A DNA stretch of 64,000 bases from Acanthamoeba lenticulata (taxonomy: Eukaryota; Discosea; Longamoebia; Acanthamoebidae): the NCBI GenBank assembly GCA_002179805.1, contig NAVB01000024.1:1-64000 (forward strand), read 5' to 3'. Both the position numbers and the translations under genes were made by a program. The notes under the pieces were generated by a model, which was given only the letters and a program-made list of their open reading frames with translations, was not told where the DNA came from and did no database searches. Positions 11,801 through 21,882 of the stretch are shown one piece after another (the stretch's first letter is position 1; every line of letters starts with the position of its first letter).

Positions 11801-12157
11801 AAAAGAGGCGAAGTCGAGGCGGGAGGGGGGAGCGTGTGGCCATACGGGAGATGTAGGGGGTGGACCCTGCGTTCCAGGTCGGGTTGACCAGGTTGTTGTT
11901 TCTTCCTGATGATGATGATGAAGAAGAAGAAGAAGAAGAAGATTAGTCCGAGTCGGTGAGGGGTGTCCAGCTGTCTTCTCGGGGTTACCAGAGGTCGTGC
12001 GGGTGAAGTTGGGGGTGGAAGAGAGGTAGTCGGACGCGTATCCAGCCTCCAGCCCCGGATCGGTTGAGTTCAACACGCCCGCAGCCGAGTCGGAGAGAAG
12101 CAAAAACGCCACAACGACCAACAACATGTTGGTCGTCGATGCGACCCAAGTTCGCAT
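5895..12157 (-). CDS. Haem peroxidase-DOMON-TM-MSP-like-TKL kinase receptor
   Basis: Single-pass receptor kinase joined across 26 exons: 12157-11989, 11905-11846, 11753-11708, 11615-11557, 11475-11395, 11307-11221, 11122-10975, 10902-10797, 10708-10607, 10536-10420, 10344-10275, 10170-10014, 9928-9827, 9753-9717, 9621-9566, 9492-9396, 9291-9222, 9120-9065, 8976-8890, 8786-8687, 8611-8078, 8001-7547, 7461-7178, 7049-6843, 6764-6119, 5999-5895; 4038 nt, 1345 residues. Signal peptide about 1-27; animal haem peroxidase about 60-600 (NNLVNPTW, WIDAGWLYG, EHNRLCDEF, GYDPTVDP, FRYGHS, NIQRARDHG, VGGLLE); DOMON about 605-770 (GWVGVGFS, IYHGPTR); TM about 785-811 with an RRRKR stop-transfer; MSP/ASH-like beta domain about 869-970; kinase from about 985 with GRGSFG, VAAK, HRDIKPDN, DFG and GTPIYMAPE; acidic Ser-rich tail. 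Distal peroxidase His appears replaced. One intron (10419-10345) uses a GC donor. Confidence 0.83.
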
Positions 12158-12455
12158 CACCACCAAGTACTGTCGAACGACAGCGCCGTGCGTACTTCTT
12201 TAGATTGCTTGCCGTTCCTTTCTTCTCCCGGTCTCAAGCTTAAAACTGCCCAAATAAGTCCGTGCCTATCTTATGGAAAGTCGTTACGCGGCAACCGACC
12301 TTGATTTGAACGAAAACGAACACAGTTGGCGCCATCAGGCCGCAGGTCCTATGACCTGATGATAGTGAGAGAGAGAGAGGCAAGGCCCCAAGATGAGAAA
12401 AACCAGGTCCAAGACGGAATCTCCGCTTGGCCTGGCTGATCGATAGCCTGAAAGG
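12158..12455. other. Intergenic, probable promoter of the receptor kinase
   Basis: About 298 nt between the start of the receptor kinase (12157) and the stop of the coiled-coil gene (12456), both on the minus strand. It should hold the receptor promoter and the 3' untranslated region of its neighbour. No open frame, RNA gene or repeat was recognised apart from a short GA run near 12369. Confidence 0.5.
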
Positions 12456-13229
12456 CTAGTTCGACGAAGAGTCGCCCGACAGCTTCACCTTCTTGAAAAG
12501 CTTCGGCTTGTTGCTGAAGGACTTGGCACGCGAAGCGGGCTCCTCCTCTTCACTTTGCTCCTGTTCTTGTTCTTGACCCTGCTCCGCCTCCTGTTCCTGG
12601 TCGCCTGTCTGGGCAGGCGCCTCTTGCTCTGACGACTCCTGCTCCGAGGCCTCTTCCGCCACGACGCTGGTCTTCTTGGGGGTCATCGTCTTCTTCTTGG
12701 TGCTGTTGAGGAGTTCCTTGGCCGCGGCACGGTCAGTGTTGACCTGTTGCTTCTCCTTCTCCAGGCGCTCTCGCATCTCCTCAAGGCCCTCACGCAGCTC
12801 GTGGATCTTGCCCAGCTCTTCTTCGAGCTTCTGCTTTTCCACGCGCAGGGCCTCCTGATCGGCAACCAGGGCCTCTTGCGCGCGCTTGAGTTGCCCCGCA
12901 CCGACGTCGGCCTCTTGCTTCGTCCGTTGAGCCTCACCGCGGAGGCGTTCTACTTCCGCGCGGTCACGCTCGATCTTGCTGACCTCTTTGTTGTTGGCCT
13001 CACGCTGGTCCTTGGACAGTCGCTGGAAGACCTCGCGCTCTGACTCGAATGCGGCACGGTCCAAGTCGAGGGCCTCGCGGTCTTCTTGAATCTGCTCGCG
13101 CATCATCCGCCGCTGTCCGAGCTCGACGTCCACCCAACTCCACCCGTAGAAGCCGCCTCCCAGAATGAGCGCCGTCATCACTATAATGAGCAGGTAGCGC
13201 CCACAACCTCCGCGCTGTCTTCCACCCAT
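12456..13229 (-). CDS. Membrane-anchored coiled-coil protein
   Basis: Uninterrupted 257-residue frame. A hydrophobic segment at about residues 11-30 (LLIIVMTALILGGGFYGW) would act as a signal anchor. About residues 40-180 are charged heptad sequence rich in E, R, Q and A, with repeats such as EEMRERLEKEKQQ, and predict a long coiled coil. The tail is acidic (QEQEQEQSEEEE) and ends in a basic KPKLFKKVKLSG stretch. No family was recognised; a Golgi or ER tether is one possibility by shape only. It lacks introns, unlike most neighbours. Its start lies about 260 nt from the divergent gene at 13490. Confidence 0.72.
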   Translation of the reverse strand: MGGRQRGGCGRYLLIIVMTALILGGGFYGWSWVDVELGQRRMMREQIQEDREALDLDRAAFESEREVFQRLSKDQREANNKEVSKIERDRAEVERLRGEAQRTKQEADVGAGQLKRAQEALVADQEALRVEKQKLEEELGKIHELREGLEEMRERLEKEKQQVNTDRAAAKELLNSTKKKTMTPKKTSVVAEEASEQESSEQEAPAQTGDQEQEAEQGQEQEQEQSEEEEPASRAKSFSNKPKLFKKVKLSGDSSSN

Positions 13230-13489
13230 GGTGCGATTGTGTCTGCAACGATTATATGATTAAGGTTACCACGCCCGTCCACTAAGGCAGGAGAGGCCAC
13301 AAGAATAAAAGAATCAAAAGGGAGGAGAACCTCAAAGCGGAAAGATCAAAGATGGGGATGCGAGAGGGCCTCGTTGGATCCAAAAGAAAAGGAACTGCAA
13401 GCCACAAAAGGAGAAAAGGGGAAAGCGAAAATGCAGACAAAAGAAACGAAAGAAGTAACTCCAAAGAAAACAAACAAACGCCAAGGCAG

Positions 13490-14411
13490 ATGGAGTGGTG
13501 GGGCGGGCAGGCACACAACCAACGGCAGCAAGTGGGCCTGTGGTGGGACCAAAGTGCACCGCTCACCACAAGACAGGATGCCGCGCTGAATCATCTTTTC
13601 GCCCTGTACGGAGAGCACTACGGGGCGAACCCCAACTTCGATCACACCCTTGCGTCGTATGAAGCAGCGGATGGACAGCTTATAGAGCCTGTGGCGCAAC
13701 GTGATGGAGAGACACAATACTCGACTACACCTCATGTGTCCGAGGAAGCGAATGCGGACTTAGGAGAGCATGTGCAAGGAGCGGTCTATGCGTGGCTCGA
13801 CCATCACGTTGACCCCGAGCGGGCACAGGCATGCGGGTATGAAAGCTCTCAATTCTTTTTTGCTACGCGCTCGCTTGGAGGCTCAGGCGCTACTCGGTTG
13901 GATCGGCAGGATGGCGCTGACAGACCTCATGGATGGGCGCGGCTGGTGCGCCGACCTTGACCGCGAGCTGGATCAGGTTCTCGAGGCCCTAAGCCAAATC
14001 GAACACATGTGCACAGGGCTCAAGCAAAGCACCATCAATGTCGATGACGCTTTGCAAGACAGCATCGTTCTGCAGCTACGAGAAGAGGACAAGCTGGCGA
14101 AGGACGGCACGGGGCTGACGGCCTTTGAGTCAAAGCTACTAGCTCTCGATCAAGAGCACGTCAAGCCCTTGCCACTGCCCGAGGACTTGCGTATCAGAGC
14201 CGCAAAGGAGGAGGATGAGCGAGCAGCGAGGGCTGCTTCGCAGACGCTCCTGGAGCGCATGAACGCGCGTACAACGTCTCTTCGTTCGATGCCTCAAGCG
14301 GATATCAAAGAAGAGAAGGAACCTGAAGGGGAGGAGCTCCGAGAGGTATCACCACCAGAACAGTCATCACACGAACGACGCCAGGAAGGAGCTGAGTGTA
14401 TTGTCTCTTGA
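13490..14411 (+). CDS. Unknown protein, reading frame interrupted
   Basis: Two overlapping frames read as one protein. The first runs from the ATG at 13490 (earlier in-frame ATGs at 13352 and 13358) to about 13855. The second runs from about 13862 to the stop at 14411. They meet at a run of six T (13856-13861). Removing one T gives a smooth join (YESSQFFLLRARLEAQALLG). Alternatively a 37-nt intron (13792-13828) would also restore the frame, but that is shorter than the other introns here. The second half is helical and charged (DLDRELDQVLEALSQIEHM, LREEDKLAKD). No family was recognised. It may be a sequencing indel, a short intron or a genuine frameshift. Confidence 0.5.
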
Positions 14412-14511
14412 AAGCTTCATTCGTCGCCTTCCTGAAAGTGGCGCCACGTGGCAGACGCGGACTCTTTTCTTGTTTTGTTTCTTCATTTTCGCAAGCAAAC
14501 CCAAAGCGAAG

Positions 14512-15441
14512 ATGGAGAGCTTACCTCAAACGGTGACAAAGATGTTCGGCTCGCCTGCCGCCCAGAACCCCACAGCTTCGGTACAGCACCACCTTGGCGA
14601 GAAGCGCAGCGAGTTCCGAAAGTTCGACGTCGAGGCCGCCGATGAGCTATACGGACAGAGGAGCGACTGTTTCGTCTTCGAGGCCTACCCAGAGGTGAGG
14701 AAAGCATTCATTAGGCGCGTTTATCAAATCCTTGTAGCCCAGTTGGTTCTTACCACCGCCGTCATCTACGCCATCCGAGAGTTTTACAACATCAGCAACG
14801 ACATCTCCTTCGACGAGGCTGGCTCGGCCACCGAAGGGCAAGTGGAGGGCGGGCCCTCGGCGGAAGCTCTCTCCAACCTCTTTTGGTGTGGCTTCCTGGG
14901 CTCAATGATCTCACTCACGGCACTTCACTTCGTGTCGCGCACCCATCCACACAACTTGGTCGCGTTGTTCTTCTTCACCTTCTTCGAGTCGCTGCTTCTT
15001 GCTGCTGCCCTCGTTTTTGTCCCCGCTGGCCTTCTCTTCCGCGCGCTGCTCACCACGACGGCCGTTTTCGTGGGTCTCATCCTCTACACGCTTGGATCAA
15101 AGACCGACTACTCGTTCCTCCACTCCTATCTTGGCTCCGCCCTCTGGATCATCGTGGTGGCGGGCTTCTTCCAGCTCTTCTGGCCGATGGGTTCCACGAT
15201 GGACACCCTCTACACTTGGTTCGGTGCGCTCGTCTTTTGTGGCTTCATCATCTACGACACCTGGCGCCTGCACTTCAAGGTACCTCTTGTGCCTTCTCCC
15301 CTCTTTTAAGGATTATGTTAATCATTTCACCCACCTCTTCAGCTCAAGCCTGATGAATACGTGCTTGCCGCGGTGAGTCTCTACTTGGACTTCATCAACC
15401 TCTTTTTGCGTATTCTCCACCTTCTCTCAAAGAAGAAGTGA
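14512..15441 (+). CDS. BAX inhibitor-1 / TMBIM family membrane protein
   Basis: Two exons, 14512-15279 and 15343-15441, giving 288 residues. A hydrophilic N-terminus of about 75 residues is followed by about seven transmembrane segments. Family features include the RKAFIRRVYQILVAQLVLTT entry helix, a glycine/aromatic-rich core, and the C-terminal KPDEYVLAAVSLYLDFINLF followed by LRILHLLSKKK. These match the TMBIM/LFG group, which are ER or Golgi proteins that leak calcium and restrain cell death in other eukaryotes (family knowledge). The start ATG at 14512 is the first in the frame after a pyrimidine-rich leader. The VPS72 gene starts only 72 nt after the stop. Confidence 0.88.
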
Positions 15442-15513
15442 GCCCAAAAAATGGAAAATGAAATCATCAGCAAAAATAAAAATAAAAACAGAGAAAAAGG
15501 TTGGCCCAACAAG

Positions 15514-17191
15514 ATGGAACCACCAGGGGGTAGGGTCCAGCGACCACAGCGAGCAACACGAGGTCAAAGGTCAGCATCTCCCATTGCAGAACTCTTCGCT
15601 GCCACGCCGGCACCTCACCCCCCCCCCCAAATGTGCAGAAGGACTGAACTTGCCGGTGAAGATGCTCAGTTTGATGAAGAGTTCTGGAATGCGGAAATGT
15701 TCAAAGAGGAAGGAGAGGATGAAGAGTACTCGACAGAATCAGGTGTGCCATTTAGAGTTTCTTCGCTAAACTGGTCAATCAAAGCTGACACTCTTCGCAG
15801 AGTCTGAGGATGAGGTAGATGAGGACTTCGATGCCCCCGAGCCCACAGAGGCAGAAGTTGCCGCTGCTGCTGAGACCGAGGAGAAGGAGGCCATGGTAGA
15901 GGCGAAAAAGCCTCAGCCGCGGCGCTACATTGATCCAGAACGACTCAAGTGTAAGCTGCTCCTTCACGTTCACCCAAGTGCACTGTCCAATCTGGCTCAC
16001 CTGCGCGTGTCGTGTCGTGTCGCACTTCTTCGTGTGTCGTCTCAGCCAAGGCCAGGGCCAAGGGAAAGGCCAAGGCAACGGAGGGCGGCGAGGAGGAAGG
16101 CCCAGCTCCGACCCGTAAGCGGGCCCGCGAGTGGACCGAGACCGAGTCTACCGCTATCGATGGGGAGGGCGACGCAACAGAGGCCTCTGGCGACGGGCAG
16201 GAGAAGAAGGAGGCCGAAGGGCCGCCCAAGTTCCGTAAATCGGCGCGCTCGCTCACCGTCAAGAAGATGAACGAGGGCAAGCAGCGGCGCATCGAAGAGG
16301 AAGAAGAAGCCAAGAAGGTGCACCGCGCCGCGCTCGATTCGTGTCGTGCTCATCAGCCACAACAAGCTAACACGAGGGGCGTGTGTCTTTTCCTTCAGAG
16401 GCGCAAGCGACCATCGCTCAAGGCCGAGACCCGAATACTCACGCAGGAGGAGCTGCTCGAGGAGGCCAAGGAAACGGAGCAGCTCAATCTGGCGCTGCTC
16501 GAGGAGATGCTCAAGCGCGAGGCCAAAAAGAAGCCCATCATCCGAAAACAAAGAGTGTACGTATGACCTACACATCACGGCCTTACCTGCAGCAATCATG
16601 TTACGTGCCGGCCATTGACTCTTCATCATCAACTATCTGCGTTGCCGCGACGCTTCAGTGTGGAAGGACCGGCAATCTCGCTTGTTTCCACGCGCCAAGG
16701 TGATCTACTCACCTTCACCCAAGTCAGTGAACTGCCCGAGGTGTTGCGGCAGACGCCCATCCCATGTATGTGCCAACAAGATGTCGTATTTTTATTTATT
16801 CATCGTTTTTCTCATTACGGTTGAACGGATCCGCTTTTCCTCCACAGATCCCGCACGGCACGTATGCACCGTCACGGGCCTGCCAGCCAAGTACAAGGAC
16901 CCCAAGACGGGCATGTGGTATGCGACGCCGCAGGCACTCAAGATCCTGCGCGAGCGGTAGGCTATCGTTGTCGCTCTTGCTCGTGGAGTCCTTTTTTTGT
17001 GAGTTTCCTCACCTTTTTGGCCAATGTGTATGTATGTATGTAGGGCGGCTGAAGCAGATGAGCACGTGGCAGACACCAAGCCCATGGCCGACGAAGAGAA
17101 GAATGTCGCCGCTGTAACAACACGCTCAAAGCGGCGAAAGTCCAATTCAACTTCTGCTGCCGCCGCCACCGCAGCTGTTTCGCCCAGCTGA
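15514..17191 (+). CDS. VPS72: YL1/VPS72, SWR1/SRCAP chromatin-remodelling subunit
   Basis: Histone H2A.Z-binding subunit of the SWR1-type remodeller (family knowledge). Exons: 15514-15742, 15801-15950, 16046-16317, 16399-16556, 16659-16765, 16848-16956, 17044-17191; 390 residues. The N-terminal YL1 region is acidic (ESEDEVDEDFD) and is followed by a basic AKARAKGKAKA stretch. The middle holds the conserved LTQEELLEEAKETEQLNLALL helix. The YL1_C domain spans exons 6 and 7: CTVTGLPAKYKDPKTGMWYA, then TPQALKILRERR. A tail with KRRKS may be a nuclear localisation signal. Exon junction phases agree throughout. Confidence 0.93.
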
Positions 17192-17489
17192 GACGTTGGT
17201 GGCGAGCTTCATGCTCTCTTCTCGCTACCAGCCCAGTCCTTGCCACCATTGGTAACTCGCCACCGGAAAAGGGGAGGACGCATTTTCCCGCCCTTTTCGA
17301 CTCCGGAGGCGTTGCGACAGCTTCCGTGGCTGTAAATGCGATAAAAAGGCGGCGTTAGGTTCTGTTGTTCGCATCTGCCGTCGCACGTTGCGTCTCCTTC
17401 CCAAACTCCTCGCCATCGCTTGGCAGAGACAACCAGTTTCCCTCACTTCCCGTTCGTGCGCACGCTCTTAAACGTAGACGTCACCAACC

Positions 17490-18302
17490 ATGGCGGAAAC
17501 GAAGGCGATTTCGTTTATGGATGTCGAGTACTGGTATGGCTTCGACGACTGGATGGCCGCCAACTACCCGTTGGCCTTCGGCATCTGTGTCGGCTATCTC
17601 ATCACGATTTTCGGCATTCAGCGGTTGCTGCGCGATCGAGAGGGCTTCCAGCTGCAAGGCCCGCTCTTCGTGTGGAACGCGCTTTTGGCTGCGTTCAGCA
17701 TCACGGCCACCTACCACGTGCTCCCCGCGATGTGGAGCGTTATCCGTGAGAAGGGCGTGCACTACGATCTGTGCACCACCGACTCGGAGTGGCGAACGGT
17801 GTGGGTCATGTTCTTCTGCATCAGCAAGGTGCCCGAGCTCATCGACACTCTTTTCGTAGTGTTGCGGAAGCGTCCGCTCCGGTTCCTTCATTACTACCAC
17901 CACGTCATGACTCTCCTCTTTTGCTGGGATGCTTGGGCCGTCAAGGCCGAGTACGGCGGTTGGTTCGCGGCGATGAACCTGGTCGTTCACAGCATCATGT
18001 ATTCCTACTTCGCTATCAGCGCCCTCCACATTCGCCTGCCGAATGCTCTCCGGCCCTTCATCACCACCCTCCAGATCCTTCAGATGTTCGGCGGTCTTGC
18101 CGTCGTCGTCCACAACGCTCTCTACTGCGACACTCATCGCCGCAACATCTACTTCGGCCTTGCGATGTATCTTTCCTACGTCTTCCTCTTCTGCCAATTC
18201 TTCTACGACAACTACATCCGCCCCGCGGTCTTCAAGAAGGGCTCGGCAGGCGGCAAGAAAGCCGCTACTGAGGCGAAGCGCAAGACCAAGAAGGCCGAGT
18301 GA
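17490..18302 (+). CDS. ELO family very-long-chain fatty acid elongase
   Basis: Intronless 270-residue 3-ketoacyl-CoA synthase of the ELO family, which adds malonyl-CoA to fatty acyl-CoA in the ER. The metal-binding HYYHH motif is present in LRFLHYYHHVMTLL, preceded by ISKVPELIDTLFVVLRK and followed by NLVVHSIMYSYF and QILQMF. These are the usual ELO blocks. About seven hydrophobic segments are visible. The protein ends KKAE, which fits a dilysine ER-retrieval signal. Upstream, at about 17338-17348, an ATAAAAAGG stretch could serve as a TATA-like element. The Kozak context (ACCATGG) supports the start. Confidence 0.93.
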   Translation: MAETKAISFMDVEYWYGFDDWMAANYPLAFGICVGYLITIFGIQRLLRDREGFQLQGPLFVWNALLAAFSITATYHVLPAMWSVIREKGVHYDLCTTDSEWRTVWVMFFCISKVPELIDTLFVVLRKRPLRFLHYYHHVMTLLFCWDAWAVKAEYGGWFAAMNLVVHSIMYSYFAISALHIRLPNALRPFITTLQILQMFGGLAVVVHNALYCDTHRRNIYFGLAMYLSYVFLFCQFFYDNYIRPAVFKKGSAGGKKAATEAKRKTKKAE

Positions 18303-18568
18303 ACACGGCAACAGTAGGGCGGCTTTTTGCGTCTCCATCGTGGGCTCCCCGGCAGGGAGCGCGCAAGGTGGATGGCGCGAACGAGAGCCGGAAAGAGGGA
18401 TATTGTAAACAGCTGAGGGAACTTCGCTACCTCATTGTTCCAATTAAACGATTTAATCGTTTTATTTTCGTTTTTAAGCGCAAGAGCCATTCAATTCAAT
18501 GTTGGGGCTTGAATTAGATTTTCTTTGTGCGGAGTTAAGCAATAACTTAGTGCAAGCAGTGGTGAAAG

Positions 18569-20413
18569 ATGGTGCTCTTCAGCCTGAGCAGTCATATTGA
18601 TCGCAATGATCCGCACACGCGGCCTGTTGATGAAAGCGGCTGGGAAACCATCTTGAGGTGCGCATTTCCTTCTTCTATTGATCAATTTTGTAAATTTGCA
18701 AGAATCCTACCGAGTGCCGCAGCAATGTCGCTTGCTACAGTCGCTTAAGAAGTGTATCATCTCTCTCTCTCTCTTCATTCTGTGTTGGTCGGTACAGGGT
18801 GGCCGCATCACTGGGCAGCATGGCCAGTGGCTGGGCCGTGCACGGTCTTGGCGTGCTGGGCTACCAGTGGAGCGTCACGGCCAGGCCCATCCCGGGCCAG
18901 TGGTCGCCCTCGGCTGCCATCAGCGCCTACCGTCGCCTCCGCTCCACGCAGTCCTCGACCCACCCCGCCCTTCGCTACGGTACGTGCGACGCGCGAGTCC
19001 GCCAGCCACCATAGCTCCGGGCGAGTCTCTCATTCATACTCGTGGTGGCTGCCGCTCTGCTCGCACCACCGTGCAGGCGCCTTTAGCGCAGCGGGTCTGT
19101 GGGCGGGTGCCGTGAAGGCCATCTCGCACATGTTCCTCCAGGAGTATGTCTTCTCGCCACTTCTCCACATCGCCACCTCGGACGAGGAGCTCGGTACCTT
19201 TTGCGCTTCTCCTCCAGAACAAATAACAAAGGAGTCACTTTTTTGCTAGAAAGCAAAGCGCCTTTTTCACAACTTGCTCACGAGCTTGATGTGCATGGAC
19301 GTGCGCTCATAGACGAGGCCTTTGAGGCCTACGATCCGATCGCTCCCGTGAAGCAAGGGTGCGCCCCACTGACGCCCCATCCTCATCTTCATCGTCAGCT
19401 TCTTCTTCTCTTCTGGTGCTGACATTTACACCCCGCGGGTGGATGGATGGATGCGCTTCTGCAGCGATATGTACCAGCGCGGCGGCTGGAAGGGCCCCGT
19501 GTGCGCCATGGCCTCGGCCGCGGGCGCCATCCTCTTCTCGCTTCCCTTCCTCAAGGCCAAGTTCCTCCTCCGCACGCAAGCTGTATGCGTCCCCGTGTCT
19601 CTTTCATCATCATCATCATCATCATCACATCATCATCATTTCCAATTCCTCCTCTCCACGCTCGCTCAACGCCACATCACCACCATCATGACGTGCACAG
19701 GCCCGTCCGGACGGCTCGTTCAAGTACACGGGCCTCTTCCAGTCGATTGGTGTTGTCTGGCGGGAACAGGGCTGGGGCCTCTTCACAAACAAGTACGCCT
19801 TTTTTTTAAAGCTAAAATAACAAAATAACAAATAAAACGATTTAAAATAACAAATTCAAGAAAAACTAATTAATATATAAAACGAAAACAACAGTGTGGG
19901 AGCGTTCGTGACGTTCGGTATCATTTACGACGTGGCGGGATTCCTCACGGACCGCTTCAAGCTGTCGACGATCCTCATGAAGCGCATCAAGACACGCGCT
20001 GGCGTGCTGCACAACATCAAGCACGCGCTCGCGCTTGCCATCGATGACATCATCGAGGCCGCCATCATCGTCCTCCTCACCATGCCGGCCAACGTCGTGC
20101 TGCGCCGCCTCGAGGCCCAGACAGGCGGCGTCGCCCCCTTCACCGCCGAGGGCGTCGTGTACGCGGGCGTCATCGACTGCATCCAGCAGGTGTTTGTGCG
20201 AGAAGGTCTCGCAGGCTTCTACAAGGTTCGATTTTTTATCATTTCATTTTTACTTATTTTAGTGTGTAATAACGATCGACGACGCAGGGCGCTACGCCGG
20301 AGTTCCTGGAGAGGCTGCTGCCGCGCGTGTTTGTCGATGCTGCGGTGGACTATGCCCTCAACCACTTCTTTGGCGTGCCCCCGACCTTTGATAACGAAGA
20401 CAGCGACGACTGA
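18569..20413 (+). CDS. Divergent mitochondrial-carrier-like membrane protein
   Basis: Exons: 18569-18657, 18798-18979, 19077-19193, 19250-19358, 19465-19582, 19701-19792, 19895-20225, 20288-20413; 387 residues. Parts look like SLC25 repeats: FKYTGLFQSIGVVWREQGWG and YAGVIDCIQQVFVREGLAGF are typical matrix-helix endings, and PFLKAKFLLRTQ and PANVVLRRLEAQ sit where the Px[DE]xx[KR] signatures should be, but with the acidic residue lost. This degeneracy resembles SLC25A46/MTCH/Ugo1-type outer-membrane members rather than transporters (inference). It ends in a short acidic tail (NEDSDD). The fifth intron contains an ATC microsatellite. Confidence 0.72.
19605..19639 (+). repeat. ATC trinucleotide microsatellite in an intron
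   Basis: Imperfect (ATC)n tract between exons 5 and 6 of the carrier-like gene. It lies wholly inside the intron. Confidence 0.85.
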
Positions 20414-20562
20414 GCGCTGAGGGCCATTTCCTCACCCCCACATCTGTCACAACCACGCCAACATTTCACTCTGCACTTTTTTTTGAATTCTATTTAAATA
20501 GTATGATCACACAACCATTATTGGGCCCCGTCCCACAGGAGACGAGGAGACGAGGAGGCCCT

Positions 20563-21548
20563 TCAGGGAAAGTCCTTGCGGCGAGCCTGAATCTGCTCGA
20601 ACAGCGCCAACCGGCCGCCACTACCAGCTGCCGCCGGCGTCCCTGCGGCTTCGCCCGCGGCCGCCACGCACTCGGCCACCTGCGGGCGTGCGATGGGCGA
20701 TTGAGATGAGCCAGGGATGAATGACCTGCGCCAGTGCGCCTGAATGTGGAGTGGAATGATCTGGAGTACCTTGAGCCGCAGGGCGTAGGCCTCCTCGAGG
20801 AGGCGGCGGAAGGTGTCGCCCTCCTCGATGGCGCCCAGGTGATGGTCGTCATCAAACTCGTGCAGCACCACAAGGCCCTGAACCGAGGCAAGTTGACCCC
20901 GCACCGGTCTCGCGGTCAGTTGTTGAGTTCTCAGGCAGTGCTACACACGTACGGGCGTGCCGAGCTGGACATCTTCGCGGACGCGATGGATCGGGTTGGT
21001 GCCGTCACGCGTGCCATGCGCCAGGACCAGCGGCACGCCGCGAACCGAGCAGCATTCGGTAGTCTGCGATGACGATAAACCGACTTAGCTGCAGTTTCCC
21101 CCATGGGGTGGAGGACCCACGCACGCTCATGGCCGACACGAGAAGGGTCGGGCCGGTCCAGAATCCGCGGCGCAGCGCGGCGGCGACGACCTTGCCTCCG
21201 CGGCTTCCGGCCACCAGCACGTCAGGCGGTAGAGCGGGTGGGGGAGGTGGCGGCGGGGGCCCTGTGAGAGACCAAGGTTAAGTAAGAAGCTGCCCACCAG
21301 CTCACGCTCAGTAAGGCAACAGTACCCGAGAGGGTTGCGGGAGGCGGCGCGACCGGCTCGGGTGTGGCTGGTGAGGGGAAGGAGGCAAGCGCAGGTCGAA
21401 GAGCACTGACGCCGGCCTCGAGCGCCTCGGCGGGCTCGGGCACTACAACAACAGCGACTTCCCATCCTTCGCCCAGAGCCTGAACCAGGCTTCGTCCTCG
21501 GCCAAAGCCTTTGTCGACCACTAACACTTTGATTGTTTGTTTCTGCAT
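20563..21548 (-). CDS. Small alpha/beta hydrolase
   Basis: Exons: 21548-21326, 21261-21125, 21063-20953, 20877-20770, 20679-20563; 231 residues. An N-terminal KVLVVDKGFGRGRSL strand is followed by a proline-rich linker. The nucleophile elbow is VLVAGSRGGKVVAAAL (Ser in an AxSxG context), followed by the strand VPLVLAHGTRDGTNP, whose Asp is in the usual acid position, and HEFDDDHHLGAI, supplying the His. This set resembles the TEX30/KANSL3 branch of serine hydrolases (inference; enzyme activity and substrate unknown). The C-terminus is alanine-rich. It converges on the carrier-like gene with 149 nt between stops. Confidence 0.7.
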
Positions 21549-21621
21549 CGTCAACAACCCACGCCTTCACATAACGCGAGTAATGGCCACTCGGCCTTGT
21601 AAACAATTTTTAAAAAAACAT

Positions 21622-21716
21622 TCCGGCTGCCCGGACTCGAACCAGGAACCGATAGATAACTACCGAGGGTAATCACAGACTACAGTCTACCGCGCTACCA
21701 ATTGCGCCACAGCCGG
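21622..21716 (-). tRNA. tRNA-Tyr (GTA) with 22-nt intron
   Basis: Read on the minus strand, 5' end at 21716. The acceptor stem CCGGCTG pairs with CAGCCGG before a discriminator A. The T arm contains GGTTCGAGTCC and the D arm GCGCAATTGGTAGCGC. The anticodon GTA at 21683-21681 is followed by G, then a 22-nt intron at 21679-21658. That is the canonical intron position one base 3' of the anticodon, as in other eukaryotic tRNA-Tyr genes. Removing it restores a seven-base anticodon loop and a five-pair stem (with one G-U pair). Mature length is 73 nt. Confidence 0.95.
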
Positions 21717-21882
21717 TTGTTGCTAATGATCATCAGCACCGGTATGTGGCTTCTTGTGGTACTGGGCTTCACGTGCAGGCGTGTTCCCGCGTCATCGGCT
21801 TCGAGGAACCGCAAGGCGTGGTAAAAAGCGCTGCGTGTTGTGTTTAAACCGAACAAGAAGGCGGCGTGTTTTCGAGTGCCTA

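Noticed and set aside
13346..13735. Minus-strand 129-residue frame between two divergent genes
   Set aside because: Hydrophobic Phe/Leu/Ser sequence arises as the complement of an A-rich leader; it overlaps the plus-strand frame that continues into a longer gene.
17481..18338. Minus-strand 285-residue frame opposite the ELO elongase
   Set aside because: The plus strand carries the complete ELO signature including HYYHH; the antisense frame has no recognisable domain.
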